From: Niallia taxi
GTDB lineage: Bacteria > Bacillota > Bacilli > Bacillales > Cytobacillaceae
NCBI RefSeq assembly: GCF_032818155.1
Contig: NZ_CP102589.1
Coordinates: 3,334,001-3,398,000 of the forward strand
Length of the DNA stretch: 64,000 nucleotides
Direction: 5' to 3'
Under the pieces are notes generated by a model. The model worked only from the letters and a program-made list of their open reading frames with translations. It ran no database searches and had not been told where the DNA came from. Position numbers and translations under genes: made by a program. This document shows, piece by piece, positions 19,305 through 30,530 of the stretch; the first letter of the stretch is position 1; each line of letters opens with the position of its first letter.

Positions 19305-20150
19305 TTACAGAGCCTTCTCTACTTCAAAATGCTTTGAAATCACTTGCATTGTTGTTTCCTTTGCCGTTTTGATTACTTCTTCTGCATCAAGCTGATAATA
19401 TTCTGGTCGGAATAATTCAACAGATACATGGTCTACACCCTTGTCTTTTAAAATGGCAAGAATGCTATCCAAGTCAATTGCACCGTGTCCAGGATACACA
19501 CGATCAACATCCATTAAAATACCAGGCTGATAATCTTCAACATCATTAATATGGAAGATAAATATTTTTGCAGGATCTGTGTTTTCCAAGCTTTCTAGCG
19601 TTGAATTCATTGCATAGTATTGGAAAGTGTCAAATACGATACCAACATTATGTCTGTCTACTTCCTTAACTACTTGATTGGCAAATTCCAATGTATTAAT
19701 AGTCGCATGTGGATGGCCGATAAATTCAATTGCGAGCTTCACTCCATACGGCTCTGCCAAGTCAGACAAATCTCTCAACGTCTCGACACTGCTTTCGATA
19801 ATGTCTTTACGCAGAATCTTCTGTTCGGAAACAAAGGGCACTACAACAATATTCTTGCAGTCAATTACTTTAGCAATTTCAAGCATTTCCTTAAATTCTT
19901 CACGCAATGCTGCATATTCCTCTTCTGTACGGTTATTGAAGAATACTAGCGCATTTAAAGACAGTGGCTTGATATGATGCGTTTGGAAGTATGCAGCTAA
20001 ATCTTCCAGTGAATGTGTTTTTAAGTAGTCTTTTAATTGATCGATTGATCTAATTTCAATATAGTCATAGCCGTATTTCTCACAAAGCTCTAAGTCCTTT
20101 TCCAAACTAGAGTTCTCTAATGTTGTCCCTTGATTTAACCCTATTTTCAT
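19305..20150 (-). CDS. iolI: 2-keto-myo-inositol isomerase
   Basis: 281 residues, xylose-isomerase-like TIM barrel. Close to B. subtilis IolI throughout as remembered: TTLENSSLEKDLELCEKYGY at the N-terminus, AAYFQTHHIKPLSLNALVFF around residue 60, EFIGHPHATINT near 140 and SVELFRPEYY near 250. IolI converts 2-keto-myo-inositol (inosose) to 1-keto-D-chiro-inositol, letting chiro- and scyllo-inositols enter the pathway. Metal ligands would be the conserved Glu, Asp and His of the barrel. Located between iolH and iolJ as in B. subtilis. Confidence 0.92.
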   Translation of the reverse strand: MKIGLNQGTTLENSSLEKDLELCEKYGYDYIEIRSIDQLKDYLKTHSLEDLAAYFQTHHIKPLSLNALVFFNNRTEEEYAALREEFKEMLEIAKVIDCKNIVVVPFVSEQKILRKDIIESSVETLRDLSDLAEPYGVKLAIEFIGHPHATINTLEFANQVVKEVDRHNVGIVFDTFQYYAMNSTLESLENTDPAKIFIFHINDVEDYQPGILMDVDRVYPGHGAIDLDSILAILKDKGVDHVSVELFRPEYYQLDAEEVIKTAKETTMQVISKHFEVEKAL

Positions 20151-20164
20151 AATGACTATCCTCC

Positions 20165-21040
20165 TTATTTAACTGCTGATAACCCTAAACCTTGTTTAAT
20201 CGAATTTAATGTCACTTCATTGGACCAGTCTGGTTTATCTGGGTATGCAAAAACAGAGTTTGTAACAATGCCGTTGAAGTTGAATTCTCTCAGCTTACGG
20301 TATAATGTATCAAAATCAATTTCCCCTTCACCTGGATTTAAATGCTGGTGAACAGTCACATTGGCATTTGGTGGATTTACAATATAGCGTAATCCAAAGG
20401 CTGCTTTATGATTAAGTGTGTCAGCAATCAATACATGTGCCAACAAGTCCTTTGCTTCATCCAGTTGTTTTCCGATATCGCCGATGCCATCATCATAGAA
20501 GAAGGCATGTGCCACAGAATAAACTAATTTAATCCAATCCTTATCCAATGCACGAATCATGCGGACTGCCTCAATATTCAGCTCAATAAAGTCATGTGGA
20601 TGTGATTGCAGATTAAGCGCAATTCCTTCCTTTTCGAAAATAGGCATTAGCTCATCCATGGAGCGGATAAAGGATGCTTCACTTTCTGTTGGACGCGTTT
20701 TATCGCCGGCAAATTCACTATTCATTAAATCAACGCCCAAATCTGACGTAATTTCAATGCATCGCTTCCAGTTTCTTACTGCAGCTTGGCGTTCTAATTC
20801 GTTTGGGGAAGCCCATTGCTGGACAGGCAGAACAGAGGAAATTTTCACGCCTGCATCTGAGCAATATCTCTTTAAATCCTTAATCAGCTGCTTATCAACT
20901 TTTGGATATTCGTAGAACCAAATGAAGTCCTTGCGCGGGGATAGCTCCACATATTCGTAGCCAAGTCTTGCTACATTGTCGATTGTTTCCTTTAACCCAG
21001 TGTTATCGCGAAAGTGTGATGGATCATATGCTAATCTCAT
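20165..21040 (-). CDS. iolH: IolH, sugar phosphate isomerase/epimerase-like inositol operon protein
   Basis: 291 residues from the ATG at 21040, which follows GGGAAGAGG and gives [12 protein letters not shown], matching the B. subtilis IolH start; an upstream in-frame start at 21079 is less likely. AP-endonuclease-2 (TIM-barrel) fold with [21 protein letters not shown] and [11 protein letters not shown] metal-site segments. It sits between iolG and iolI exactly as in B. subtilis. The precise reaction of IolH is not firmly established; an isomerase or epimerase on an inositol intermediate is likely. Confidence 0.9.
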   Translation of the reverse strand: MRLAYDPSHFRDNTGLKETIDNVARLGYEYVELSPRKDFIWFYEYPKVDKQLIKDLKRYCSDAGVKISSVLPVQQWASPNELERQAAVRNWKRCIEITSDLGVDLMNSEFAGDKTRPTESEASFIRSMDELMPIFEKEGIALNLQSHPHDFIELNIEAVRMIRALDKDWIKLVYSVAHAFFYDDGIGDIGKQLDEAKDLLAHVLIADTLNHKAAFGLRYIVNPPNANVTVHQHLNPGEGEIDFDTLYRKLREFNFNGIVTNSVFAYPDKPDWSNEVTLNSIKQGLGLSAVK

Positions 21041-21118
21041 GTATTTAACCTCTTCCCTTTGTAATTTAATAGTATGCACCTAGAAGGGGGAAGCCCCCTT
21101 CTTACCCCTAGCTATAAA

Positions 21119-22180
<1,062 letters not shown>

Positions 22181-22227
22181 TTAGTTATACTCATAATAGA
22201 ATCCGCTTACAAAAACCTTCATATACC

Positions 22228-23646
22228 TTACTTTGCTTCCGGTATTGCATCGTCTGTGCTGTTCTTCCCATAATTGCGGAAGTCTTCTTCTAATTGCTCT
22301 AATGTGCGGCCCTTTGTTTCTGGCAAATACTTTTTAACAAATAAAATCGCTAGAATGCCAAGACCAACAAAAACAAAGAATGTCGTTGATAAGCCAATTC
22401 CTGCCATTAATACTGGGAACAGCAAGCCGACAAGGAAGTTCGTAATCCAAAGACAGAACACAGTTACACCCATACCAAGCCCTCTGAGTCTTTGCGGGAA
22501 TATCTCTGACAGCATTAACCATGTCACTGGTGAGATAGCACCTTGCTGGAAGGCTAAAAATGTTACAGTCAAGGATAGGACGATATATGGAAGTGCTGGT
22601 GATCCTTCCATAGTAAGAGAAAAGATTCCGATTAGCAGCAATGCAATGGTTGTGCCGATTTGGCCTGTAATCAACATTGGACGGCGGCCGACCCGACCGA
22701 GTAACCAAATACCAACAAATGTAGCAACAACAGATATGACACCGTTTGCAATATTACCTATTAAAGCTGCTCTTGTCTCAAAACCGGCATCCTTTAATAT
22801 TTCTGTTCCATAATACATAATGGAGTTAACACCTGTTATTTGCTGTACAACCGCAATTCCCAATCCGATAAACACGATTCTTCGGACCCACGGAACATTC
22901 AGGTCTTTAAAAGTTGCTTTTTTCATTTGCGATTGATCTGATAATGATTTCTCAATTTCTTTCAGCTCTGCTTGTGCTCTTGCTTCTGCCCTTACCTTTT
23001 GCAGCACACGTAGTGCATCGCCAAGTCGGCCTTTAGAGGCAAGCCAGCGCGGACTTTCCGGGACAATGAGCATTCCAAACCATAAAAACACTGCAGGAAG
23101 TGATGCTATTACAAGCATGTATCTCCAAACATGAGCCGTATCGCCGAGTGTGTTTCCTAAGATGGCATTGAAAGTGAACGCGAGCAGCTGTCCTGATACA
23201 ATCATCAATTCATTCTGCGTTACCATTCTGCCTCTGTTTTCAGCTGGCGACATTTCTGCAAGGAAAGCTGGAACGGTTACGGATGCACCGCCGACAGCAA
23301 GACCTAAAATGAAGCGGAAGGTAACCATTAATTCAACACTTGGTGCAAAGGTACAGCCTAATGTCGCAATGATAAACAAGATTGCCAGATAAAGAATATT
23401 CTTCCGGCGGCCATGATGGTCAGACAATCTTCCCCCAAACATCGCCCCAAAAGCAGCTCCAAACAAGAGTGAACTTGTGACAAGACCTTCTGTAAATGGA
23501 GTTAAGTTAAGCTGATCTTCTTCTGACATAAAGGGGAGGGCCCCATTTATAACGCCTGTGTCATAACCGAACAGCAGCCCTCCGAATGTAGAGATTAACG
23601 TAATTTTCTTCAAATGTTTTTTATGAGGCTCCCCACTTGTAGTCAT
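22228..23646 (-). CDS. iolT: Major myo-inositol transporter (MFS sugar porter)
   Basis: 472 residues, 12-TM sugar-porter MFS protein driven by protons. Signatures: [19 protein letters not shown] (TM1), [10 protein letters not shown] (motif A), VPESPRW (loop 6-7), [13 protein letters not shown] (TM7) and [13 protein letters not shown] (C-terminal). The sequence resembles B. subtilis IolT rather than IolF as I recall them. In B. subtilis iolT lies outside the operon and iolF takes this slot; here an IolT-type protein occupies it between iolE and iolG. Its ATG overlaps the iolE stop by 4 bp (ATGA), so the two are coupled. Confidence 0.92.
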   Translation of the reverse strand: MTTSGEPHKKHLKKITLISTFGGLLFGYDTGVINGALPFMSEEDQLNLTPFTEGLVTSSLLFGAAFGAMFGGRLSDHHGRRKNILYLAILFIIATLGCTFAPSVELMVTFRFILGLAVGGASVTVPAFLAEMSPAENRGRMVTQNELMIVSGQLLAFTFNAILGNTLGDTAHVWRYMLVIASLPAVFLWFGMLIVPESPRWLASKGRLGDALRVLQKVRAEARAQAELKEIEKSLSDQSQMKKATFKDLNVPWVRRIVFIGLGIAVVQQITGVNSIMYYGTEILKDAGFETRAALIGNIANGVISVVATFVGIWLLGRVGRRPMLITGQIGTTIALLLIGIFSLTMEGSPALPYIVLSLTVTFLAFQQGAISPVTWLMLSEIFPQRLRGLGMGVTVFCLWITNFLVGLLFPVLMAGIGLSTTFFVFVGLGILAILFVKKYLPETKGRTLEQLEEDFRNYGKNSTDDAIPEAK

Positions 23647-24557
23647 ACAACATTCCCCTCTTCCTTGTATGTTTGGACAAGCAAGTTCTGGTCAATATAA
23701 TTTCTGGCAATAAGTGCATATTCCAAAGGGTTAGCGATAGATGGATCCTGCTCAGCTTCAATGACAATCCAGCCGCTGTAATCAGTTTTCAGCAAATAAG
23801 CATAAACTTCCGTGAAATCAATACAGCCATCCCCAGGTACTGTAAACATTCCACGCAGGAAGGATTGTAGAAAAGATAAGCCTTCATTACTGCATGCAGT
23901 ACGCTCACTTTCTCTGACGTCTTTAAAATGGACATGCTTGATACGGTTTCTGTGCTTGACGAGTAATGTCATATAATCTCCGTCTGAAACATAAATGTGG
24001 CCAGTATCATACAAAAGGTGAACATGATTTGCATCAGTATTATCCATTAAACGGTCTATTTCTGCCAATGTCTGTACACCAGTTCCCATATGATGATGAT
24101 AAACGAGCTTTAATTGGTATGCTTCGGCAATTTTTCCGAGCTCATTTAACCCCGCACATAACAGGCTCCATTCTTGCTCTGTAAAGTGAGGCTTTGTTGT
24201 AAATACGTTCTCCGAGGTTCCTTGCACACTGTGTGTCTGTTCAGAGACAACCGCAACAGCTGCATGGACCTCCTGCAAGTATTTGCAATGCTCATGAAAA
24301 GCTGCTTTTGCCGATTCAATTCCATCTCTGATGATGAAGCTTGAGAACCACTTTCCTGCTATCTTCAATTTTCGCAAGCTAAGCTCTTTATTCAAAATGG
24401 TTGGTTCTGGAAAAAATCCGCCTACTTCTGTTCCTTGAAAACCTGCAACTACAATATCACTTAACAAGTGTTGCAATGTATTACCGGCACCAATTTCGGG
24501 AATATCATCATTGCGCCAGCCTATCGGTGCAATACCCCATAATATTTGAGTCCCCAT
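23643..24557 (-). CDS. iolE: Inosose dehydratase
   Basis: 304 residues from the ATG at 24557; an ATG two codons upstream sits directly against the AAAGGGGAG site. Xylose-isomerase-like barrel with [15 protein letters not shown] at the N-terminus, [13 protein letters not shown] (about 155), [15 protein letters not shown] (about 190), HVHFKDVR (about 215) and VIEAEQDP (about 275). Removes water from 2-keto-myo-inositol to give the 3,5/4-trihydroxycyclohexane-1,2-dione. Follows iolD by 9 to 15 bp and overlaps iolT. Confidence 0.94.
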   Translation of the reverse strand: MGTQILWGIAPIGWRNDDIPEIGAGNTLQHLLSDIVVAGFQGTEVGGFFPEPTILNKELSLRKLKIAGKWFSSFIIRDGIESAKAAFHEHCKYLQEVHAAVAVVSEQTHSVQGTSENVFTTKPHFTEQEWSLLCAGLNELGKIAEAYQLKLVYHHHMGTGVQTLAEIDRLMDNTDANHVHLLYDTGHIYVSDGDYMTLLVKHRNRIKHVHFKDVRESERTACSNEGLSFLQSFLRGMFTVPGDGCIDFTEVYAYLLKTDYSGWIVIEAEQDPSIANPLEYALIARNYIDQNLLVQTYKEEGNVV

Positions 24558-24572
24558 CCCCATTCTCCCCTT

Positions 24573-26483
24573 TTAATATTGTTTTGCTTCTTGAAGTTTC
24601 GCTTTCCTTGAGTCGTTAGCTTTTTGAACACTTTCGCTATTAGAAGCTTCCGCTACACCAACATTCCACCAGCTGTTATAGCCATCTGTCATTGTCTTTG
24701 GCAACACTTTCATTTCAATCAATGTAGAAATATCCTGTTTCTTCGCATCTTCTAACGCTGCTTTCAAATCCTCAACTGTGTTTGCTCGATAAACTTTTGC
24801 TCCGTAACCTTCTGCTACTTTAGCATAGTCAATATTCATAATCTGGTTATCTGCAGTGCGGAACTCACAATCGAAGCTGCCACTGCCATGATCCATTTGC
24901 AGGTTGTTTATACAGCCCCAGCCTGAATTATCAAACAGAAGAACATTGATTTTTTGCTTATATTGCAAGGATGTAATAAGCTCAGAATGCAGCATAAGGA
25001 AGCTGCCATCTCCGACAAAGGAATAAACTTCTTTTGAAGGATCTGCTAATTTAACACCAAGTGCTCCTGAAATTTCATAACCCATGCATGAATATCCGTA
25101 TTCAAGATGATACGTATTCGGTGTACTTGAGTGCCATAAGCGCTGCAAGTCGCCTGGCAGAGAACCTGCTGAACAAATAACCGTGCTGTCTTTTTCCACC
25201 GTGTCATTAATCGTTAGCAATGCCGTTGTTTGTGCTAACTCTGTGTTTAATGCATCCGCATATTCATTCAGTATTTCTTGTGTAAAGTGATTTTTGATTT
25301 CCGGGTTGAAGCCCTCGCGGCTGAATTCGACACGTCCTAAGCGCTCTCTTTCTGTCAGCCACTCTTCTTTTAACTCGGTGATTCTGCTTCCAAATTCACT
25401 TTCATAGCCATCAAGCAATGGGATTAAGCGGTCAAGCGTTGTTTTCGCGTCAGCTACAACTTGAAATGCATCGAACTTATATGTTTGCATTCTGCTTACA
25501 TTAATATTTAAAAATTTAGCTGAAGCAAAATCAAAAGCAGTTTTCGAGGATGTCGCAAAATCTGTATATCTTGTACCGATACCGATAATTAGATCCGCTT
25601 CTTTTGCTGCTTTATTTGCTGCAAGTGTCCCAGTAATGCCCATTCCACCCAAATTATTTTTGAAATCACTTTCCACAGTTGACTTACCTGCCTGTGTTTC
25701 AACAAGAGGGACATTGAATTTTTCCGAAAATGCAATCAAGCTTTCCCTCGCCTCTGAATATTTAGCGCCTCCCCCGACTAAAATAAGCGGCTTTTTGGAG
25801 GATTTTATCGCCTTAACAGCACCTTCCAGCTCACGCTCATGAGGAGCCTTCCGATCTATATAATGAACTCTTTTCTCAAAAAACTTAACATCGTAATCGA
25901 ATGCTTCTCCTTCTACGTCTTGAGCAATACAAATCGTTGCCGGGCCAGCCTTCCCAGGATCTGTCATTACTTCAAAAGCGCGAAGTAAACTAGACATTAG
26001 CTGTTCTGGACGAGTGATACGGTCCCAGTAGCGGGAAACAGGCAAAAATGCGTCATTTGTTGTGACAGCAATGCTGTATTCTTGCTCCATTTGCTGCAAA
26101 ACAGGATCTGGCTGTCTTGATGCAAAAGTGTCTGCAGGAATAAACAATACAGGAATGTTATTTGCATGTGCTGTAGCTGCTGCTGTAATAACATTGGCAG
26201 ATCCTGGTCCAGAAGATGTGGAAACAGCAAATATCTTCTGTCTGAGCATTTGTTTACTGTAGGCAATTGCTGCATGTGCCATGCCTTGTTCGTTTTTCCC
26301 TTGGATAACTTTTAAATGCCCTGGGTCTTGTTCAAGAGCTTGGCCAATTCCTAATACATTTCCGTGTCCAAATACATTAAAGATACCTTCTACGAAAGGA
26401 AATTCCTTTCCATCAACATGGATATACTGCTGATTCAAAAACTTGACCAGCGCTTGTGCTGTTGTCAAAGTAATCGTTTCCAT
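24573..26483 (-). CDS. iolD: 3D-(3,5/4)-trihydroxycyclohexane-1,2-dione hydrolase (ThDP-dependent)
   Basis: 636 residues, normal for IolD. Three ThDP-enzyme domains: N-terminal PYR domain with GIFNVFGHGNVLG and the catalytic Glu region, a central domain with KPLILVGGGAKYS (about 215), and a C-terminal PP domain with the GDGSFLMLHSE...N diphosphate-Mg motif (about 495-525). Hydrolytically opens the cyclohexanedione ring to 5-deoxy-D-glucuronate. Located between iolC and iolE in the standard order. Acetolactate-synthase family relatives are excluded by length and context. Confidence 0.95.
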   Translation of the reverse strand: METITLTTAQALVKFLNQQYIHVDGKEFPFVEGIFNVFGHGNVLGIGQALEQDPGHLKVIQGKNEQGMAHAAIAYSKQMLRQKIFAVSTSSGPGSANVITAAATAHANNIPVLFIPADTFASRQPDPVLQQMEQEYSIAVTTNDAFLPVSRYWDRITRPEQLMSSLLRAFEVMTDPGKAGPATICIAQDVEGEAFDYDVKFFEKRVHYIDRKAPHERELEGAVKAIKSSKKPLILVGGGAKYSEARESLIAFSEKFNVPLVETQAGKSTVESDFKNNLGGMGITGTLAANKAAKEADLIIGIGTRYTDFATSSKTAFDFASAKFLNINVSRMQTYKFDAFQVVADAKTTLDRLIPLLDGYESEFGSRITELKEEWLTERERLGRVEFSREGFNPEIKNHFTQEILNEYADALNTELAQTTALLTINDTVEKDSTVICSAGSLPGDLQRLWHSSTPNTYHLEYGYSCMGYEISGALGVKLADPSKEVYSFVGDGSFLMLHSELITSLQYKQKINVLLFDNSGWGCINNLQMDHGSGSFDCEFRTADNQIMNIDYAKVAEGYGAKVYRANTVEDLKAALEDAKKQDISTLIEMKVLPKTMTDGYNSWWNVGVAEASNSESVQKANDSRKAKLQEAKQY

Positions 26484-26494
26484 TCTCTAGCCTC

Positions 26495-27490
26495 CTATCT
26501 TGGTGCTTCTATCTTTTCATTCTTAGCAATTAGTTCCTCAATTTCTTCTACTTGTGGCATTGCTTCAGAAGAGCTGTGCTTGCTGACAACAATGGAAGCG
26601 GACGCGCTGCCGTATTTTAATGCTTCGCCGATCTTCTTGCCAGAAATTAATGCATATAGGAAAGCTGATGCATAGGAATCTCCTGCTCCAAAGGTTTTTA
26701 ATACATTCGTTTTATAGGCTTGCGCTCTGAATACATCACCTGACTTCACATATGCGTATGAACCGTCAACACCATGCTTAATGACAATTAATTCTGCACT
26801 TTGGCCAAAGAGGTTCTGCACTGTTTCTTGATTGCGCCCATCTCTCCTATTTTCCATCGCATCATACTCGTCACGTGTCCCAATAATAATCTCTGCCTGT
26901 GATGCAATAAGAGAATAATAAACAGCGGTCTCTTCAGGAGATTTCCACGTATAAGGACGGTAATCGAGTTCAAATGCAACCTTAATGCCATTTTTCTTGG
27001 CAAGCTGAACCGCTTTAATTACCGCTTCCCTTGACGGACTTGCAGCAAGAGCTGTTCCTGATACAAGCAGCAGCTTTGCTTTTTTAATATATTCTTCGTT
27101 AACTTCAGAAGGCTCAAGATATAAATCTGCTACATCATCTCTGTACATTAGGATGCTGCATTCATCAGGGCTTTTTATTTCTGTAAAAGCAAGGCCTGTC
27201 TTATGACCATCTTTATCTGTCACAATATTAGAAACATCAATGCCGACACCTTGCATATAGCTCTTGATGAATCGGCCATGCTGATCATCAGCAATTTTAC
27301 CGATGAAGCCGGCTTTTAATCCTAACTTACTGCTGCCAATTGCTATATTTGCTGGTGATCCGCCGACATATTTGGAAAATGTCATCGTCTCTTCCATTGG
27401 ACGGTTATATTCAACTGCATTTAAATCGATGCAGGCTCTGCCAATTGCAATTAAATCAAACTCTTTATCTGAATTGAATTCATATTTCAT
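26495..27490 (-). CDS. iolC: 5-dehydro-2-deoxygluconokinase
   Basis: 331 residues, PfkB/ribokinase family. N-terminal GG motif YVGGSPANIAIG (about residue 43) binds sugar; C-terminal TFGAGDSYASAF (about 275) carries the catalytic Asp and the anion hole. Phosphorylates 2-deoxy-5-keto-D-gluconate at C6 with ATP to make the substrate of IolJ. The short linker to iolD (11 bp) and the SD AAGGAGG show operon membership. Confidence 0.94.
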   Translation of the reverse strand: MKYEFNSDKEFDLIAIGRACIDLNAVEYNRPMEETMTFSKYVGGSPANIAIGSSKLGLKAGFIGKIADDQHGRFIKSYMQGVGIDVSNIVTDKDGHKTGLAFTEIKSPDECSILMYRDDVADLYLEPSEVNEEYIKKAKLLLVSGTALAASPSREAVIKAVQLAKKNGIKVAFELDYRPYTWKSPEETAVYYSLIASQAEIIIGTRDEYDAMENRRDGRNQETVQNLFGQSAELIVIKHGVDGSYAYVKSGDVFRAQAYKTNVLKTFGAGDSYASAFLYALISGKKIGEALKYGSASASIVVSKHSSSEAMPQVEEIEELIAKNEKIEAPR

Positions 27491-27511
27491 GGGAAGAATC
27501 CTCCTTATTTA

Positions 27512-28330
27512 TCAGCGGTTTAAAATCCATTCATGATCTTTATCATTGTGGAATTTCCATATTCTTGTTGGTCCTGCCATGACATTTAAATAGTAGGATG
27601 TATAGCCGTCAGGCACTCCAACAGGGTGATATCCTTTAGGAACAATTACCACATCCCCATTTTCTACTGCCATCGTTTCATCTAATGAGCGATCATCAGT
27701 ATATACACGTTGAAACAAGAAGCCTTGTTTTGGATTGATTTCATGATAGTACGTTTCTTCCAAAAAGGATTCCTCTGGCAAATTGTCCTGGTCATGTTTA
27801 TGTGGAGGGTAGCTTGACCAATTCGCAGTTTCTGTGATGACTTCAACAACGAGCAGGCTGTTGGCAGCAGGATGCGAATCCGGAAGGATATTATGGACAA
27901 GGCGTTGGTTATTGAATTTCCCTCTTTGCTCTACACTATTTTCTTCTGCTTTAATTAATTTTGTAGGCTTTGCTTCTTCAGATGGCGAATAGCAAAGGGC
28001 AACCTTGGCATTCGTGCTGTTTGCTGAGATTGTGAACTCAGCTCCATTGGAAACATAGACACTGTCTGTTGGAATCCGTTCAAACACACTGTCTCGTGTA
28101 CCGATATTTTCAAATACAGCGGTGCCGTCGCTGACAGTAATTTTTCCTGTCACAGCAACAATGCAGCATTCTTCAGAACCAAGCACCTCTTTGTATTGAG
28201 CTTTTTGGGATAATTCAATTAATTTAAAACCAACATAGTTTAACGGGGAGTTTTCTTTCGTAACATCATGGATAACTTTCACACCATCTATTGCTTCTGT
28301 ATGCTGAAATTTGCGCAGCAGCTCACTCAT
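27512..28330 (-). CDS. iolB: 5-deoxy-glucuronate isomerase
   Basis: 272 residues, bicupin fold. Metal-binding histidine cluster NWSSYPPHKHDQDN (about residue 170) with the downstream EETYYHEINPKQGF and the second cupin PKGYHPVGVPDGY (about 235). Isomerises 5-deoxy-D-glucuronate to 2-deoxy-5-keto-D-gluconate. Preceded by AAGGAGGAAACCG; located between iolA and iolC. Confidence 0.95.
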   Translation of the reverse strand: MSELLRKFQHTEAIDGVKVIHDVTKENSPLNYVGFKLIELSQKAQYKEVLGSEECCIVAVTGKITVSDGTAVFENIGTRDSVFERIPTDSVYVSNGAEFTISANSTNAKVALCYSPSEEAKPTKLIKAEENSVEQRGKFNNQRLVHNILPDSHPAANSLLVVEVITETANWSSYPPHKHDQDNLPEESFLEETYYHEINPKQGFLFQRVYTDDRSLDETMAVENGDVVIVPKGYHPVGVPDGYTSYYLNVMAGPTRIWKFHNDKDHEWILNR

Positions 28331-28412
28331 GCGGTTTCCTCCTTAAGCCTTGCGATCAGAGATTTAACTCTGATCGCGGCAAAAAATTCACGAAAAACAA
28401 TTAATCTATTTA

Positions 28413-29882
28413 TCAATCAAAAGATGGCGATATATAACGTGCTGTGACCACTTTTTTACGAGTATAGAAGTCGACACTGTCCTTGCCGTTAGCATGAAGT
28501 GTTCCATAGAAGGAAGACTTCCAGCCAGAGAATGGGAAGAATGCCATTGGTGCTGGTACTCCAAGGTTAATTCCTAGCATACCTGCATCGATGTTTTCTC
28601 TGAAATAACGGATAGAGGATGCATTTGATGTGAATAGACATGCACCATTTGCAAATTCAGACTGGTTTGCAATTTCGACTGCTTCTTTTAAGTTTTTCAC
28701 ACGCATGATCGACAATACAGGAGCGAATATTTCCTCTTTCCAGATTGTCATATCTGTTGTGACATTATCGAAAATTGTTGGACCAACGAAATATCCTTCT
28801 TTAGGGGCGTTTTTACGACCATCTGCAACAAGATTTGCTCCCTCGTCGATGCCTCTTTCAATATAGCCTAATGTTTTTTGTCTATTTTCTTCTCTGATGA
28901 CAGGTCCTAAAAACACTCCATCCTCAAGGCCATTCCCTATTTTTATACTTCTGGTTTTTGCCTCTAATGCAGCCATGAACTCATCTGCTATGCCCTCTTC
29001 AACTGTAACAACAGCACATGCCATGCAGCGTTCACCAGCAGAACCGAATGCAGCTGACACGACATTTGTAACCGTTTCTTCCAAGTTAGCATCATTTAAG
29101 ACGATTGTGTGGTTTTTCGCACCTGTTAGAGCTTGAACACGCTTTAAATTTTCTGAACCTTTTTTATAGACATATTCACCGACAGGCTTTGAGCCAACAA
29201 AGGAAATTGCTTTGATTTCCGTATGCTCCAAGATGCCATTAACAACATCATGTGCTCCATAAACTACATTGAATACCCCTTTTGGAAGACCGGCCTCTGT
29301 GAATAACTCTACTAATCTTCTAGTTAATAACGGTGTTCTTTCAGATGGCTTAAGAATGAAAGTGTTGCCTAAAGCAATTGCCATTGGGAACATCCAGCAT
29401 GGTACCATCATTGGGAAGTTGAAAGGCGCAATTCCGCCGACTACACCGATTGGATAACGGTAGTTTGTTGCTTCTACGTCTGTCGCGATCGAAGCAAGGG
29501 AATCACCCATCATTAATGTTGGTGCACCTGCAGCAAACTCAACATTTTCAATGCCTCTCTGTACTTCTCCAAGCGCTTCCGTCAGGTTTTTTCCGTTCTC
29601 GATTGTAATCAGTCTTGCTAGCTCTTCTTTATTTTTCGTTAGTAATTGCTGATAATTGAATAAGATTCTTGCTCTTCTTGGTACAGCGACATTCTTCCAT
29701 TTTTCAAACGCAGCTTTGGCAGCGTTTGTTGCTTGCTCAATATCTTCCTTTGTGGAAATAGGAACACGACCGATGACTTCTTTTGTAGCAGGATTGTATA
29801 CCTCTTCATAAACAGTCGTATTGCTTTCAACCCACTCACCATTAATATAGTTTTTCAGTTTTTCAGCTGTAACTGTAGACAT
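28413..29882 (-). CDS. iolA: Methylmalonate-semialdehyde/malonate-semialdehyde dehydrogenase (CoA-acylating)
   Basis: 489 residues from the ATG at 29882, eight bases from GGAGGAGG (an ATG two codons upstream is too close). ALDH superfamily: [14 protein letters not shown] near 150, [11 protein letters not shown] near 255 and the catalytic Cys in [14 protein letters not shown] near 282. Converts malonate semialdehyde with CoA and NAD to acetyl-CoA and CO2, the final step of the inositol pathway. First gene of the operon; the promoter lies about 180 bp upstream with a cre site and a tandem repeat operator. Confidence 0.95.
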   Translation of the reverse strand: MSTVTAEKLKNYINGEWVESNTTVYEEVYNPATKEVIGRVPISTKEDIEQATNAAKAAFEKWKNVAVPRRARILFNYQQLLTKNKEELARLITIENGKNLTEALGEVQRGIENVEFAAGAPTLMMGDSLASIATDVEATNYRYPIGVVGGIAPFNFPMMVPCWMFPMAIALGNTFILKPSERTPLLTRRLVELFTEAGLPKGVFNVVYGAHDVVNGILEHTEIKAISFVGSKPVGEYVYKKGSENLKRVQALTGAKNHTIVLNDANLEETVTNVVSAAFGSAGERCMACAVVTVEEGIADEFMAALEAKTRSIKIGNGLEDGVFLGPVIREENRQKTLGYIERGIDEGANLVADGRKNAPKEGYFVGPTIFDNVTTDMTIWKEEIFAPVLSIMRVKNLKEAVEIANQSEFANGACLFTSNASSIRYFRENIDAGMLGINLGVPAPMAFFPFSGWKSSFYGTLHANGKDSVDFYTRKKVVTARYISPSFD

Positions 29883-30030
29883 CTTCATTTCCTCCTCCAG
29901 ATATTATTTCGGCTGTTTAACAGCTAATAAGTTGATTGTATCGCTTCCCTATTTACTTTAGTACGGCTGCAAATGCCGTTCTCTTTTCATTATTTCGGGA
30001 AAACTTATTCATACTATCATCATTCTTGTT

Positions 30031-30052
30031 GTTATGTTTTGGTTATGTTTTG
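30031..30052 (-). promoter_or_regulatory. Candidate IolR operator (11-bp tandem direct repeat)
   Basis: Perfect tandem repeat of GTTATGTTTTG (11 bp x 2). On the minus strand it reads CAAAACATAAC twice, just downstream of the iol start site. The remembered B. subtilis IolR consensus WRAYCAADARD is matched at 10 of 11 positions in one register (TAACCAAAACA). The roadblock position fits a repressor site. No iolR is in the window. Confidence 0.5.
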
Positions 30053-30067
30053 ATAATTTATGATTAC

Positions 30068-30096
30068 ATCATAATACGGATAACGCTTTCAGTCAA
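30068..30096 (-). promoter_or_regulatory. iol operon sigma-A promoter with a cre site in the spacer
   Basis: Minus strand: -35 TTGACT (30091-30096), 17-bp spacer, -10 TATGAT (30068-30073). A cre-like TGAAAGCGTTATCC (30078-30091) lies between them, missing only the final consensus A, so CcpA should block glucose-grown expression directly. The wider 29883-30530 gap holds this control region and two hairpins; no further gene is visible in it. Confidence 0.7.
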
Positions 30097-30357
30097 CCGT
30101 TTTCCTCTTTATTTTTTCATATTTTTGGAGATAAAGAGATAAAAAGGATGGTCTTCCTGCTTTTTATCGAGTAATTTCGATTTTAATCCGTGTTAAACAG
30201 CTTTATATTCTGAGAGAATTGTCTAATAATCTAAATATTTTACAAATAAAGGGGATTTCCTCTATTTTTTTTATTTTTATTGAAAATGATTCTTAATACA
30301 TATCTTTGGTTCCTTTTCGAGGATGTATTCAAAAGTTAACCATTTATTTATCAGCAA

Positions 30358-30391
30358 AGCAAAAAACCTGCTGATTTAAAGCAGCAGGTTT
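30358..30391 (-). terminator. Second hairpin terminator of the ara transcript
   Basis: AAACCTGCTG / CAGCAGGTTT, 10-bp stem and 8-nt loop, with TTTTTT after it on the minus strand. The stem core equals that of the hairpin about 110 bp upstream in the same transcript. Confidence 0.65.
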
Positions 30392-30484
30392 GAAGATGTA
30401 GACAAATTCGTTACATTATAGAGGTTTGTTTCCCGTCTCTTTTTTTAATATCTTGAGAAACAGGGCGTAACTAGCACTCTCCTT

Positions 30485-30528
30485 ATTAAAAAATACAACC
30501 TGCTGTTGAGAACAGCAGGTTGTATTTT
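30485..30528 (-). terminator. Primary terminator of the ara operon
   Basis: AAAATACAACCTGCTGTT-GAG-AACAGCAGGTTGTATTTT, an 18-bp perfect stem with a 3-nt loop, 2 bp after the araM stop, with TTTTTT following on the minus strand. Confidence 0.9.
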
Positions 30529-30530
30529 CC

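Noticed and set aside
30281..30299. Fur-box-like TGAAAATGATTCTTA in the iol-ara gap
   Set aside because: Only 11 of 14 core positions fit, there is no promoter or gene to control there, and AT-rich DNA produces such matches by chance. The real Fur box is at 58881.
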